Program-made: the position numbers and the translations under genes
Part shown: in pieces, positions 18,518 through 28,451 of the stretch
Layout: each line of letters begins with the position of its first letter
Position numbering within the stretch: position 1 is the first letter of the stretch
Assembly (NCBI RefSeq): GCF_017875835.1
Contig: NZ_JAGING010000001.1
Span: forward strand, 1,674,001 to 1,738,000
Origin: Psychrobacter sp. PL19
GTDB lineage: Bacteria; Pseudomonadota; Gammaproteobacteria; Pseudomonadales; Moraxellaceae
Direction: 5' to 3'
Length of the DNA: 64,000 nucleotides
The notes under the pieces: model-generated
What the model was told of the DNA's origin: nothing
The model's input: only the letters and a program-made list of their open reading frames with translations
Database searches by the model: none

Positions 18518-19046
18518 TAATACTTCCTCCAGGTGAATGAAATGGGATTATCCCACACTGGGTTTGTGGCTTAGAAATTTACAATATCGATCACCAGCCA
18601 CTTTAGCTGTGCCTAATTCTGCTAATTGTTACTATTCTAAGCTATTTTGGTGATAAAATAAATTATTGTGTTAAAAATAAAACCACCTCAATAGGTCATA
18701 ATAGTCTATTGAATATGACAGAATACTCACCATATCCTTGTAATATATAGAGAATTTCAAGGTTTGAGTTATTAAGGAGGATTTGCCAATCACCTTATAA
18801 ATTATAAGGATATTTAGCAATAGGGAATGATACTTGAAATTAAGGTAATGTTCACTAACTTTCAGTACATTTACATTGTGTTAGTCGGTGGTATAAACCG
18901 TTGCAAACCCCTTAACATTATTTTGTGATGCATAAAGATAATAAGAGGCAGTAGTTTTAAGGCACTATTTCAAAACAGCGCCTTAAAATAAGCTTGTGGC
19001 ATTACCATAATAACAGTTTTAAATTGAAGCGCTAGCACTGTTCAGA
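18518..19046. other. Intergenic between petA and uup
   Basis: 529 bp of AT-rich sequence between two minus-strand genes. The petA promoter should be in the part next to 18518. No open frame, RNA or clear hairpin is recognised in the rest. Confidence 0.5.
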
Positions 19047-20990
19047 TCAGCCTTCAAGGATATCCCAACGTTCAAGTTTATGCATCATCTCTTCTTCTAT
19101 AGTTAATAAGCGTTCACTAGCCGCGGTCGCAGCATCAACGTCTTGAGTAAACCACGAACCATCAGCCAGTTTTTCTTGGAGCTGAGTTTGTTCGGCTTCA
19201 AGAGCGGCAATCTCTTTTGGTAAGTTATCCAGTTCACGTTGGTCATTGTAGTTGAGCTTTTTGGCTGCTTTATTAGGCTTGGCCGTTGGCGCTGACTTAT
19301 TAGCAGACTTACCATTGGTCGCACCCTTATTACCAGATTTTGCTGCTAGTGCGGCTTGCTCGCGATTTTTTTGTACCAGATATTCTTGGTAGCCACCCAC
19401 ATATTCTTTGACGATACCTTTATTGTCTTCATCGGTATCAAATACCCATGTTGAGGTAACCACGTTGTCCATAAATGAACGATCATGACTAATGAGTAGA
19501 ATTGTACCGTTAAAACTGGCTACTGATTCTTCTAATAGCTCAAGGGTCGCCATATCCAAATCGTTGGTAGGCTCATCGAGCACCAGGATGTTGGCAGGTT
19601 TTAGTAACTGCTTGGCCAATAGCACGCGGTTACGCTCGCCACCTGATAGGGCTTTTACGGGCGTACGGGCACGCTCTGGGGCAAATAAGAAGTCTTGTAG
19701 ATAACTCATAATATGAGTCTTGCGGCCGCCGACTTCAACAAAGTCTGAGCCTTCTGAGACGTTTTGGGCCACACTGGCTTCAAGATCCAACTGATCTCGC
19801 AGCTGGTCAAAGAATGCGATCTTTAAGCTAGTGCCTAACTCAACGCTGCCAGTCTTGGTCACTTCGTCGTCTGACATGTCGAGTAAGGCTTTAATCAGCG
19901 TGGTTTTGCCTGCGCCATTAGGTCCGACAATACCAATCTTGTCACCGCGCATGATAGTGGTGGTAAAGTTGTCGACCAACACATTACCATCATATTCAAG
20001 ATGAAGGTTTTTGACTTTACAAACCAGCTTGCCGCTTTTTTCGCCTTGACCCATGGTAATGTTGACATTACCGACTTGTTCACGGCGGTCGCCACGTTCT
20101 TCGCGCAATGCTTTTAGATCGCGTACGCGGCCTTCATTACGGGTACGTCGGGCCTTAATACCTTGGCGAATCCATACTTCTTCTTGAGCCAGTTTCTTAT
20201 CAAAGTTAGCGTTATTCTTCTCTTCAGCCAATAGCTGTAGCTCTTTTAGCTCTTGATAGCGTGCGTAACCACCTGCACCTTGGGTCACGTCATAGCTGGT
20301 CAATTGACCGCGGTCCAGCTCAATAATGCGGGTTGATAACTTATTAACAAAGGCTCTGTCATGGGTGACGAACAGTAAGGTCAGCCCTTGCCAATCTAAT
20401 AAGAAGCGCTCTAGCCATTCAATACTATCAACATCCAAATGGTTAGTCGGCTCATCGAGCAGCAGCACATCAGGCTTGGTCACTAGTGAGCGTGCTAATA
20501 AAACACGGCGCTTACGACCACCAGAGAGCGACGATAAGTCATCTTCTGGATCAAGCCCCATAGTGGTGATTAGACGGGTTGCTTCGCGCTCTAAATCCCA
20601 GCCATGTACCGCATCGATATCATGCTGCAAGTCTGCCATACGCTCGCACGCATCCATATCACCATTAGCGCACAAGTCAGTTTGCTTATCATAGTTGATC
20701 AGTAGATCTGCGGTACGGCGACTACCGCCCATGACGATATCTAATATTCTGCCATTGGTTTCGGGCACATCCTGCTCGAGCATGGCAACGCGTACGCTGC
20801 TGTTAATAATAACTTCGCCGCTATCAGGCAGCAATGAGCTATTGATCAGCTTAAACAAGGTGGATTTGCCTTCGCCATTGCGGCCGATTAAGCACACGCG
20901 CTCGCCTGCATCGATAGCAAAGTCAATACCATCAAGGACAGGAGCGACGCCAAAGGCAAGGTGAATATCTTTTAAATGTATCAGTGCCAT
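19047..20990 (-). CDS. uup: ABC-F ATP-binding protein Uup
   Basis: 647 aa. It has two ABC cassettes and no membrane segment, so it is a soluble ABC-F protein acting on ribosomes or on nucleic acid structures. First cassette: Walker A GRNGEGKST near residue 36, signature LSGGRKRRVLL, Walker B LLLDEPTNHLD. Second cassette: Walker A GPNGAGKTT, signature LSGGERNRVLL, LVLDEPTNDLD. The C-terminal part (about 545-647) has a basic, Ala/Lys-rich linker and a coiled coil (LPKEIAALEAEQTQLQEKLA), which is the DNA-binding domain of Uup. It is monocistronic. Confidence 0.95.
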   Translation of the reverse strand: MALIHLKDIHLAFGVAPVLDGIDFAIDAGERVCLIGRNGEGKSTLFKLINSSLLPDSGEVIINSSVRVAMLEQDVPETNGRILDIVMGGSRRTADLLINYDKQTDLCANGDMDACERMADLQHDIDAVHGWDLEREATRLITTMGLDPEDDLSSLSGGRKRRVLLARSLVTKPDVLLLDEPTNHLDVDSIEWLERFLLDWQGLTLLFVTHDRAFVNKLSTRIIELDRGQLTSYDVTQGAGGYARYQELKELQLLAEEKNNANFDKKLAQEEVWIRQGIKARRTRNEGRVRDLKALREERGDRREQVGNVNITMGQGEKSGKLVCKVKNLHLEYDGNVLVDNFTTTIMRGDKIGIVGPNGAGKTTLIKALLDMSDDEVTKTGSVELGTSLKIAFFDQLRDQLDLEASVAQNVSEGSDFVEVGGRKTHIMSYLQDFLFAPERARTPVKALSGGERNRVLLAKQLLKPANILVLDEPTNDLDMATLELLEESVASFNGTILLISHDRSFMDNVVTSTWVFDTDEDNKGIVKEYVGGYQEYLVQKNREQAALAAKSGNKGATNGKSANKSAPTAKPNKAAKKLNYNDQRELDNLPKEIAALEAEQTQLQEKLADGSWFTQDVDAATAASERLLTIEEEMMHKLERWDILEG

Positions 20991-21338
20991 AGAGTATCTT
21001 AAGCTTATATAATAGTGAGGTAGGGGTTGTTGCGAAATTGCGAGCAGTATAACATGCTGCCATGCGACTGTAGTGTGAGTAAAAAATTTTTATGATGGCT
21101 ATTTCAGCGCCGTCACTCTACTAGTAGGCTACTAGGGAGTTATCAATTGTAAGCTATCAAATAAGAAGCTGTTAACTACCTATGGAGCTAAATATCTTGA
21201 TCTATCATTTTGACCCGAATAGTCATCGGTATTATTCACAGTGCCATACGCGAAACCCTGTAGATACAATGATTTTAGAAAATTAAATATCTTTTCTTAC
21301 CACATAAATAAAACCCACCATTTTAATATGAGACCGCA
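20991..21338. other. Divergent promoter region uup/slyX
   Basis: 348 bp with the promoters of both divergent genes expected. Nothing coding is seen. Confidence 0.5.
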
Positions 21339-21563
21339 ATGGCACAAACTGAGCTAGCAGCACAAGTGATTGAGTTACAAATGAATATGGCACATCTTGA
21401 GCTGACCGTAGAGCGACTCGATGAGGTTATTACTCGGCAAGATAAGCATATCCGAGAGTTACAACGTCAGCTACAGCTGGTCTATAAGCAAGTTGAAAAC
21501 CAGAATGCAGACAGTGGTATTGCCCCGTTCGATGCGGTGGCAGACAGACCACCACACTATTAG
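21339..21563 (+). CDS. slyX: SlyX family protein
   Basis: 74 aa. Almost the entire first 50 residues form a coiled coil with heptad Leu, Val and Ile (VIELQMNMAHLELTVERLDE, IRELQRQLQLVYKQV). The C-terminus ends in DRPPHY, the hallmark of SlyX proteins. The function of SlyX is not established. A 13-bp tandem repeat starts exactly at the stop codon. Confidence 0.92.
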   Translation: MAQTELAAQVIELQMNMAHLELTVERLDEVITRQDKHIRELQRQLQLVYKQVENQNADSGIAPFDAVADRPPHY

Positions 21564-21599
21564 CAAATACTGGTAGCAAATACTGGTAGCAAATACTGG
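21561..21599. repeat. 13-bp tandem repeat, three copies, starting at the slyX stop
   Basis: Three perfect copies of TAGCAAATACTGG. The first three bases of the first copy are the TAG stop of slyX. Confidence 0.95.
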
Positions 21600-21826
21600 T
21601 TAATAAATGCTAGCTAAATTGATTTGACCATTAACTGGGTTTGTCATTACAGTAGGGTTTGTAGCCATAGTTATCACCCTGTGACTACTCAGTCATAATA
21701 GAGAGATAATGTGTTTTTGCAGTTGTCTTAGTGCCTAAAAGGCATTAGTATCTTGCACTTCAAATATCGCTAGCCAAATCAGGTTTGAGGTAGCGGTAAA
21801 ACAATATGGATGTTTGGAGAGTGACA

Positions 21827-23059
21827 ATGCGCCCTACCTTTAATTTTAAAAATCTAGCAGTAGCCGTTACTGCTTTTTCTGCAGCCAGTGTAGCCAGTGC
21901 GGCCGGTCTTGATCGTTCAGGTCAAGACATCACCGCATTCCTACAAGATGGATTGTATGCTGAAGCCAGCTATACTTATATTGATGCTGATGTGAGTGGT
22001 TATGATAAAACAGATAATAAAAATAAGATTGACGATATCGCAGAATCTTATGATTTTGTCCGTTATGGCGTAAAAGCGGATATCAACGATACTTTTAGCG
22101 TGGGTATTTTATATGATGAGCCCTTCGGTGCGGCGGCTGATTATAGCGGTGATAATAACTTTGTGGATGCAAATGGTGAAGGTACTAATGTAGAAGTACG
22201 TACTGAAAGCATCACCGGTATCATCGGTGCAAAACTTGGTGAAAATAAGAATTTCCAAGTGTATGGCGGTCCAGTAGCCCAGCGTGTCAAAGCGGATGTA
22301 AAACTACGTGGTACTGCTTATAGTATTGCTAATGGTTATACTCTAAATGTTAATGTGGATCAGGATTACGGTTATTTAGCGGGTATATCCTATAGTAAGC
22401 CTGAAATTGCTTTACAGGCAGCATTAACTTATCGTTCTGAGATTGAACATAATACGCAAGCATCTGAACTCTATCCTTTTGCTGCTAATCCACCCCCATT
22501 CGGTCCTGGACTTCCGGCAACTAGAAGCGATACCATTGAGATCACCACGCCTAAGTCTGTGAACTTTGATTTCCAAACGGGTATTAATCCTACCATGTTA
22601 GCGACTGCAAGAGTACGTTGGGTGCCATGGAGTGATTTTGCGATTACGCCATCGTTATATAATGAGACTAGCAAGAAATTACCAGCATTGGGTGTGCAAG
22701 GCATTCCTGATGAAGGTTTCGATTTAGTTAGTTATGATAAGGATCAATGGTTGGTAGAGTTAGGTTTGGCTAAACGTTTATCTCCAGCACTCGCAGTCAG
22801 CGGGACTGTCGGTTGGGATAGTGGTGCGGGTGACCCAACAACTTCTTTAGGTCCTATTGAGGGCTATTATAGTGTAGGTCTGGGCGCCAAGTATAACGTC
22901 ACTCCAAGCTGGGCCGTATCAGCGGGTGGCAAATACCTATGGTTCGGTGATGCTGAAGGCCAAATCCCAAGCAAAGCTACCGTTAGTAACTTTGAAGACA
23001 ATGATGGCTATATCGTTGGTGTGAAGCTGTCTTACCAAGCACAACAAAAATTTAACTAG
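21827..23059 (+). CDS. FadL/OmpP1-type outer-membrane transporter
   Basis: 410 aa from the ATG at 21827, preceded by GGAGA at 21816-21820. The upstream paralogous sequence before 23502 has the same arrangement, so the in-frame ATG at 21806 is not used. A signal peptide ends at ASA (about residue 24). The mature N-terminus GLDRSGQDITAFLQDG and the body rich in aromatic and Gly residues, ending in ...YQAQQKFN with a terminal aromatic-type strand, fit the FadL beta-barrel family that moves long-chain fatty acids and other hydrophobic compounds across the outer membrane. It is the shorter of two tandem copies. Beta-oxidation genes lie far away in the window, so substrate remains open. Confidence 0.88.
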   Translation: MRPTFNFKNLAVAVTAFSAASVASAAGLDRSGQDITAFLQDGLYAEASYTYIDADVSGYDKTDNKNKIDDIAESYDFVRYGVKADINDTFSVGILYDEPFGAAADYSGDNNFVDANGEGTNVEVRTESITGIIGAKLGENKNFQVYGGPVAQRVKADVKLRGTAYSIANGYTLNVNVDQDYGYLAGISYSKPEIALQAALTYRSEIEHNTQASELYPFAANPPPFGPGLPATRSDTIEITTPKSVNFDFQTGINPTMLATARVRWVPWSDFAITPSLYNETSKKLPALGVQGIPDEGFDLVSYDKDQWLVELGLAKRLSPALAVSGTVGWDSGAGDPTTSLGPIEGYYSVGLGAKYNVTPSWAVSAGGKYLWFGDAEGQIPSKATVSNFEDNDGYIVGVKLSYQAQQKFN

Positions 23060-23501
23060 ACGGTTTGAGTATTAACTCTATCTTAAGTTAATACTACTGT
23101 CTGAGTCAAAAAGCGACCTATTATGGGTCGCTTTTTTTATGTTGAATTATTAAAAATAAATAATATCGCAGAAGATAAAATTTAGCTATGAAGCTTTTTG
23201 TTAGCGCCTCAGGGAAGATAACTCATTACATAAAAGCGTTCAATACTGAGTGATAAAAGGAGTGATTTAGGGGTAAGCAATAAGCTAAGTTACTGCATAT
23301 TTAAGACAGACACTTGCTTATATGCTATCTGTACTGTTCAGTCATATTAGGGAAATAAAGTGTTTTAGTCGTTGTCTTCCTGTTAAAAAGATATTACTAT
23401 TCGAATCAGGACATCGTTACAACAACCAGCAACTAGTGTGCATCACCATCACCTGCTGATTATCGTAACGATAAAACAATGCGGATGTTTGGAGATACAC
23501 A
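23060..23501. other. Spacer between the two FadL genes
   Basis: Contains the terminator of the first copy (23108-23138) and then an upstream region that is similar in parts to that of the first copy (a TCAGTCAT-type segment, GTGTTTT and a common ribosome-binding region, GGATGTTTGGAGA). The promoter appears to have been duplicated with the gene. Confidence 0.6.
23108..23138 (+). terminator. Terminator of the first FadL gene
   Basis: Stem GCGACC/GGTCGC extended by a G-T pair and A/T runs, then seven Ts. Confidence 0.85.
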
Positions 23502-24908
23502 ATGCGACCTACCTTTCACTTAAAAACTCTTGCTGTAGCTATTACTGCTTTTTCTATGGCTAGCATGGGTAATGCCGCCGGTCTTGATCGCTCAGGTCAA
23601 GATATGACCGCATTCTTACAAGACGGCGTATACGCTGAGGCAGTTTACACCTATATCGATGCTGACGTTAGTGGTTATGATAGCGCTAATGATGATCCTA
23701 ACTCTAACACTTATGAGCGTGGCAAAAAAACCGGTGATATTGCTGAGTCTTATGACTTCTTCCGTTACGGGGTAAAAGCCGACATCAATGATACCTTTAG
23801 TGTTGGTATCTTATATGACGAGCCTTTTGGTGCTGCTGCAGCTTATAGTGGGGATAATAGTTTTGTATCAAGAGGTGACGTTGATGCTATTCTTACAGAC
23901 CTAACAGGTTCAGACAATGAAGGTGTTGAGGATAGAATTGCTGAGTTAGGTGGTAGTTTGGGACCCTCTTCTACCCCAGAGGATATAGATGCGGTCACAG
24001 CTGGAATAACAGCGCTTCGTACTGCACAAGCAATAGCAGCAGCTGAAGTAGGTACTGCAGGAGAGGGTACCAACGTCGAAGTGCGTAGTGAAAATATCAC
24101 TGCTATTCTTGGTATGAAATTTGGTGCCAATAAAAATTTCCAAATCTACGGCGGTCCAGTTGCTCAGCGCATTCAAGCGGATGTGAAGCTACGTGGCACT
24201 GCATATGGTCCAGCCACGGGTTACACTTCACATATTAGTCCAGATCAAGACTATGGTTATTTAGCGGGTGTGTCGTATAGCAAGCCTGAAATTGCCTTAA
24301 AGGCTGCTCTAACCTATCGATCTGAGATTGATCATAAGATGAATATTGCTGAGCAATACCCAGTAGCTGCTGCCTTGGGTATTAACCCAGTTCAGAGTAA
24401 TGAAATGGAAATAACGACACCAAAATCAGTCAACTTCGACTTTCAAACTGGTATCAATCCAACCACATTAGCAACCGCTAAAGTGCGCTGGGTGCCATGG
24501 AGTGACTTTGCTATCACGCCACCGTTGTATAATGATGTTAGTAAAAGGTCCTATGGTCCTGATGGTTTGAATTTGGTTGAGTATGAAGATGACCAATATC
24601 AAGTAGAGGTCGGTCTTGCTAAACGTCTAACACCAGCACTTGCATTAAGTGGTACTGTAGGCTGGGACAGTGGTGCTGGCGATCCTACCACGTCATTAGG
24701 TCCTGTCGAGGGCTATTATAGTGTTGGTCTCGGCGCCAAGTACAATGTAACCCCAACCGTTGCCGTATCAGCGGGCGGCAAGTACTTATGGTTCGGTGAT
24801 GCTAAAGGTCAATTACCAAGTGACAAAATTGTTGGCGATTTCCAAGATAATGATGGCTATATCGTCGGTGTGAAGCTATCTTATCAAGCAAAACAAAGCT
24901 TTAACTAG
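23502..24908 (+). CDS. FadL/OmpP1-type outer-membrane transporter, longer paralogue
   Basis: 468 aa. It is highly similar to the 21827-23059 product along its whole length, including the GLDRSGQD start, the ESYDF(V/F)RYGVKADINDTFSVG block and the C-terminal YGLGAKYNV-type segments. The main difference is an insertion of about 60 residues after SGDNSFV (around residues 123-183), rich in acidic, Ala and Thr residues (e.g. GVEDRIAELGGSLGPSS). In the barrel model it would lie in an extracellular loop. The first copy has only NANGEGT-like residues there. Signal peptide ends near residue 25 (GNAA). It has its own terminator. Confidence 0.88.
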   Translation: MRPTFHLKTLAVAITAFSMASMGNAAGLDRSGQDMTAFLQDGVYAEAVYTYIDADVSGYDSANDDPNSNTYERGKKTGDIAESYDFFRYGVKADINDTFSVGILYDEPFGAAAAYSGDNSFVSRGDVDAILTDLTGSDNEGVEDRIAELGGSLGPSSTPEDIDAVTAGITALRTAQAIAAAEVGTAGEGTNVEVRSENITAILGMKFGANKNFQIYGGPVAQRIQADVKLRGTAYGPATGYTSHISPDQDYGYLAGVSYSKPEIALKAALTYRSEIDHKMNIAEQYPVAAALGINPVQSNEMEITTPKSVNFDFQTGINPTTLATAKVRWVPWSDFAITPPLYNDVSKRSYGPDGLNLVEYEDDQYQVEVGLAKRLTPALALSGTVGWDSGAGDPTTSLGPVEGYYSVGLGAKYNVTPTVAVSAGGKYLWFGDAKGQLPSDKIVGDFQDNDGYIVGVKLSYQAKQSFN

Positions 24909-24961
24909 AATGGCTTAGCGTTAAGACAAAATAGAATAGCGTTAACGCTATTATCCAATGC

Positions 24962-24993
24962 AAAAAAGGCGACCCATTATGGGTCGCTTTTTT
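24962..24993 (+). terminator. Terminator of the second FadL gene
   Basis: 8-bp stem GCGACCCA/TGGGTCGC (24969-24976 and 24980-24987) followed by six Ts. It is nearly the same hairpin as at 23108-23138, so it was duplicated with the gene. Confidence 0.85.
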
Positions 24994-25275
24994 ATGGATT
25001 GATTTAAATATAGACTATCTGGTCTAAGAGATAAGGGTATGATGTGAAATATTCTCGCCGTATCGTTAAGGTATCATGAATATATTATCAATGTATTATG
25101 GCTGCCGATTGTAACCGGTAATCGTTTACTCAGTATTAACGCCATAGCAGGTTGGTCATATCGGAACCCAGAGCTGAAAATGATAACAGGGAGATAAGCG
25201 GAGTTGCCGCTATTCTTATCGATATTTGTACAACTACAAATTCTAATCTCTTAATCTCATACTAATAACACCCAA

Positions 25276-25314
25276 CAAAAAGCCCCGCTACTATAAAAGT
25301 AACGAGGCTTTTCT
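25276..25314 (-). terminator. Terminator of putP
   Basis: Imperfect stem AAAAGCCCCGcTACT with AGTAaCGaGGCTTTT around ATAA. On the minus strand it ends in a T-rich stretch and lies about 65 bp past the putP stop. Confidence 0.7.
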
Positions 25315-25379
25315 TAATAAGGGCATTAACATTCAATCAAGGTAGTAAACAGGTTACTACGCTCATTCAAGTTAGTATC

Positions 25380-26897
25380 TTATTCATTTAAATTCATTTC
25401 CATTTCTTTAAACTTCGCTGAGACTGAAGGTTTTGGACCACCGGTCATTATACTAACCGCAAAGATGGTAATAGTACTGAGGGCAAAACCGGGAACAATC
25501 GCATATAACCAGCTGTTAAGCGCCATACCATTGTACTCGAAAGGACCATATGTCCATATAATAACAGTCAAGGCACCGACGACCATACCGGCAACAGCAC
25601 CGTTACGGTTCATACCGCGCCATATTAAGCTAAATATTACTAATGGTCCAAATGCGGCACCAAATCCTGCCCAAGCATTAGATACGAGATTCAGTACAGA
25701 GCTTTCTGGGTCGGATGCGACAAAGATCGAAATCACAGCGACTAATATTACCGAGATACGGCCAACCATCACCTGGCGCGCTTCTGGTGCGTCTTTGTCA
25801 AAAAATAACTTATAGACATCTTTAGTCAGTGAGCTTGAGACCACTAATAATTGTGATGAGATGGTACTCATAATCGCTGCTAAAATCGCTGCTAATAAGA
25901 AACCTGAAACCAATGGCGTGAATAAGAACTGAGTGAATACCAAGAAGATAGTCTCAGGGTCATCCAAGGTCATTGAAGTTTTTTGTACATAAGCACGACC
26001 AGCGAAACCAGTCGCCAAAGAACCAATTAGACTGACGATCATCCAGCTCATACCAATATTACGCGCGGTTGGTACTTCTTTAACTGAGCGAATAGCCATA
26101 AAGCGGACGATGATATGCGGCTGGCCAAAATAGCCGAGGCCCCATGACAGCAGTGAAATAATACCAAAAAGCGTCATGCCGCTGGTAATATTCAGTAGGG
26201 TCGGATCAATGTTTCTGACGGACTCAGTAACCGCTGCAATACCACCAAGATCAGTGAAAGCAACCACGGGTACGATAACCAGCGCAAACAGCATAATAAT
26301 GCCCTGCACAAAGTCAGTCATTGATACTGCTAAGAAGCCACCGAATAAGGTGTAAGCGACAACCACGCCAGCCGTGACCCAAAGACCAGTCGTGTACGGT
26401 AGGTTGAGCGAACTTTCAAAGAGTTTACCACCACCAACTAAGCTGGCTGCAGTGTAAACCGTAAAGAATAGAATAATAACGATCGCTGAGATAACGCGTA
26501 GCATGTGCGACTTATCTTCAAAGCGGTTAGCAAAATAATCTGGCAAGGTAATCGCATTATCAGCAATCTCGGTATAAACACGTAGACGCGGTGCGACAAT
26601 GATGTAGTTTAAAAAAGCACCAGTCGTTAAGCCGAGAGCAATCCAAATACTAACGACCCCGTCAGCATACATATAACCTGGTAGACCGAGTAACAACCAA
26701 CCAGACATATCTGATGCACCAGCGGATAACGCGGTTACTGCGGGGCCTAAGTTACGGCCACCAAGCATATAGCCTTCTGTATCATTGGCCTGCTTAAAGT
26801 AAGCATAAATGCCGATGCCGATCATTACTAGAAAGTAGGCGCCTAACGATACTAGTACGCCAGTAGAAATCCCATTCATATAACTGTCCTTAGCCAA
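25380..26897 (-). CDS. putP: Sodium/proline symporter
   Basis: 505 aa with about 13 membrane helices, SSS family. Diagnostic segments are ALSAGASDMSGWLLLGLPG (the Na and proline site region near residues 54-72), YFANRFEDKSH, LFGGFLAVSMTDFVQG, GYFGQPHIIVRFMA and AAIMSTISSQLLVVSSSLT. Length and order match PutP. It imports proline with sodium as a carbon, nitrogen or osmoprotective source. There is no putA next to it. Confidence 0.94.
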   Translation of the reverse strand: MAKDSYMNGISTGVLVSLGAYFLVMIGIGIYAYFKQANDTEGYMLGGRNLGPAVTALSAGASDMSGWLLLGLPGYMYADGVVSIWIALGLTTGAFLNYIIVAPRLRVYTEIADNAITLPDYFANRFEDKSHMLRVISAIVIILFFTVYTAASLVGGGKLFESSLNLPYTTGLWVTAGVVVAYTLFGGFLAVSMTDFVQGIIMLFALVIVPVVAFTDLGGIAAVTESVRNIDPTLLNITSGMTLFGIISLLSWGLGYFGQPHIIVRFMAIRSVKEVPTARNIGMSWMIVSLIGSLATGFAGRAYVQKTSMTLDDPETIFLVFTQFLFTPLVSGFLLAAILAAIMSTISSQLLVVSSSLTKDVYKLFFDKDAPEARQVMVGRISVILVAVISIFVASDPESSVLNLVSNAWAGFGAAFGPLVIFSLIWRGMNRNGAVAGMVVGALTVIIWTYGPFEYNGMALNSWLYAIVPGFALSTITIFAVSIMTGGPKPSVSAKFKEMEMNLNE

Positions 26898-27578
26898 CAG
26901 ATTGACTTTAATTATATCTAACTATAAAACTTTAATCTTCAAAGACCAGGTTCAAGAACAACGTCTAAAGACAAGAAAAGCCATTAAGTAGGACATAATG
27001 GCTCTTAAATTATGATAAATAATTGCGCTTAGTTTTATATGATTGATACTATTTTAGGGATAACCCTATCTAAGTCGATTCTGCCGAGGTAATGTGTTGG
27101 GAGTAACAGAAATAACCGATCCGGTATTCCTACTCAACCAACCACATATATTAGCCGCTGATAAAATCAATCATTTAAAACCGTTAATTATATTATCGAT
27201 AGTTTTTATATTAGCGTTGTCTCTATCTACTATAAAAACTATTTATTCTAAAATTAGTGTTTGTTATTCTGAAATTAGATAACATAAATTAGACAACATA
27301 GTATAGAAAAAGTAATAGGCATTTAAAAAGTACACTATTGTTTAACTGTACTATTGTTGAGAGTAATTATAGCTTCAGTGCCATGATAACTTACTCAAGC
27401 TATTCAATATATAACTATCAGTATCACTTTGGTAATGATATGTTATAAAACATCAGATTAAGGCATTATAACGTAAGAAAGCTATAATTGCGAATAAAGC
27501 TCTTATCTGGTTAAAGCCAGTCAGACTTCCTACGTGGCTTTAGCCAGCGACACTATATTTATTTAATGGGCGCAAGAT
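26898..27578. other. Intergenic between putP and the LysR gene
   Basis: 681 bp. A 62-codon plus-strand frame beginning at a GTG (27094) encodes a possible C-terminal membrane helix but has no family resemblance and is not counted as a gene. A 13-bp hairpin with one G-T pair (27507-27519 and 27535-27547) lies downstream of the LysR gene, without a T-run. The rest is AT-rich. Confidence 0.4.
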
Positions 27579-27596
27579 TTATTCAATGGGCGCAAG
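27557..27596. repeat. 20-bp tandem duplication across the LysR stop codon
   Basis: Two adjacent 20-bp copies (27557-27576 and 27577-27596) with one mismatch. The copy nearer the gene contains its last codons (LAPIE) and TAA. Confidence 0.9.
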
Positions 27597-28451
27597 CAGA
27601 TCCAATAAAGCGGTAACGCTACTAGACTTGGTCAGTTTTGGGTTGGTGACGACACCTAAGTAGCGTTGCAGCTCAATATTTTCTGCCATATTTATGCGTT
27701 CTAAGTCTTGACTGATCAAGGTTTGCGGCAATACTGACCAACCCAGACCAACGGATACCAACATTCGAATAGATTCAAGTGGATTGGTACTCATGGTGGC
27801 ATAAGGTTTTAGATTATGCTTGGCAAATTCAGCTAAGGTAATCTGACTGGTAAAAGTATTTGCGGACGGCAAGATAGCAGGATAACGTGCCAACTGCTCT
27901 AAAGTGACGTCACTTTTCTTCGCTAGTGGCGATAAGGTGCCGGTCACTAAATACAGTGGGTCTGACCATAATGCATGATAAGTTAAGCGCTTGTCATAAA
28001 CTGGCGGCAGGGTCAAAAAAGCCAAAGACAAATCGCCATCTAATACTGCTTTGTGCGCTGTTTCCGAATCAACGAAATGTACTTCTAGCTGTACCGCTGG
28101 ATAAGTTTGGATAAAATGCTTCAATACGGGTGCTAAGTGATGCAAGCCAATATGATGACTGGTGCCGATAACCAACTTACCGGATACAATATGTTGGGAG
28201 TGTTGTAGGTTAATCTTGAAGTTTTCATAATCATCCAACCAACGTTTGGCGTGCGGCAGCATTTCGTTGGCCGCTTGGGTCGGCACAATACCGCGACCTA
28301 CGGTATCAAATAAGGTAATTTTGAACTCTTCTTCTAGGTTTTTGATCCGCTTACTGACAGCAGGCTGAGTAATAAACAGCTTTTCTGCTGCGCCTGAAAT
28401 ACTGCCAGTGTGCATAACTGTCACAAACGTCGTCAAATTAGTAGTATTCAA
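27579..28451 (-). CDS. LysR-family transcriptional regulator, probably of leucine genes
   Basis: 290 aa from a TTG start at 28451, chosen because AAGGA lies 7 nt upstream and because it places the first residue just before the helix-turn-helix (NLTTFVTVMHTGSISGAAEK, LFITQPAVSKRIKNLEEEF). A longer TTG start at 28541 lacks a ribosome-binding site. The C-terminal two-thirds is the usual LysR ligand-binding domain (KLVIGTSHHIGLHHLAPVL). The gene is divergent from leuC, as in other Moraxellaceae and pseudomonads, and may control it. This is inference from position. Confidence 0.88.
   Translation of the reverse strand: MNTTNLTTFVTVMHTGSISGAAEKLFITQPAVSKRIKNLEEEFKITLFDTVGRGIVPTQAANEMLPHAKRWLDDYENFKINLQHSQHIVSGKLVIGTSHHIGLHHLAPVLKHFIQTYPAVQLEVHFVDSETAHKAVLDGDLSLAFLTLPPVYDKRLTYHALWSDPLYLVTGTLSPLAKKSDVTLEQLARYPAILPSANTFTSQITLAEFAKHNLKPYATMSTNPLESIRMLVSVGLGWSVLPQTLISQDLERINMAENIELQRYLGVVTNPKLTKSSSVTALLDLLAPIE

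Larger units (their letters stand above)
24909..25379. other. Intergenic with two terminators
   Basis: Convergent spacer. Holds the terminator of the second FadL gene (24962-24993) and that of putP (25276-25314). No coding content is seen between them. Confidence 0.6.

Noticed and set aside
27094-27282. 62-codon plus-strand frame with a possible C-terminal membrane helix
   Set aside because: It starts at GTG with poor spacing, has no family resemblance, and the region is AT-rich enough for chance frames of this kind.
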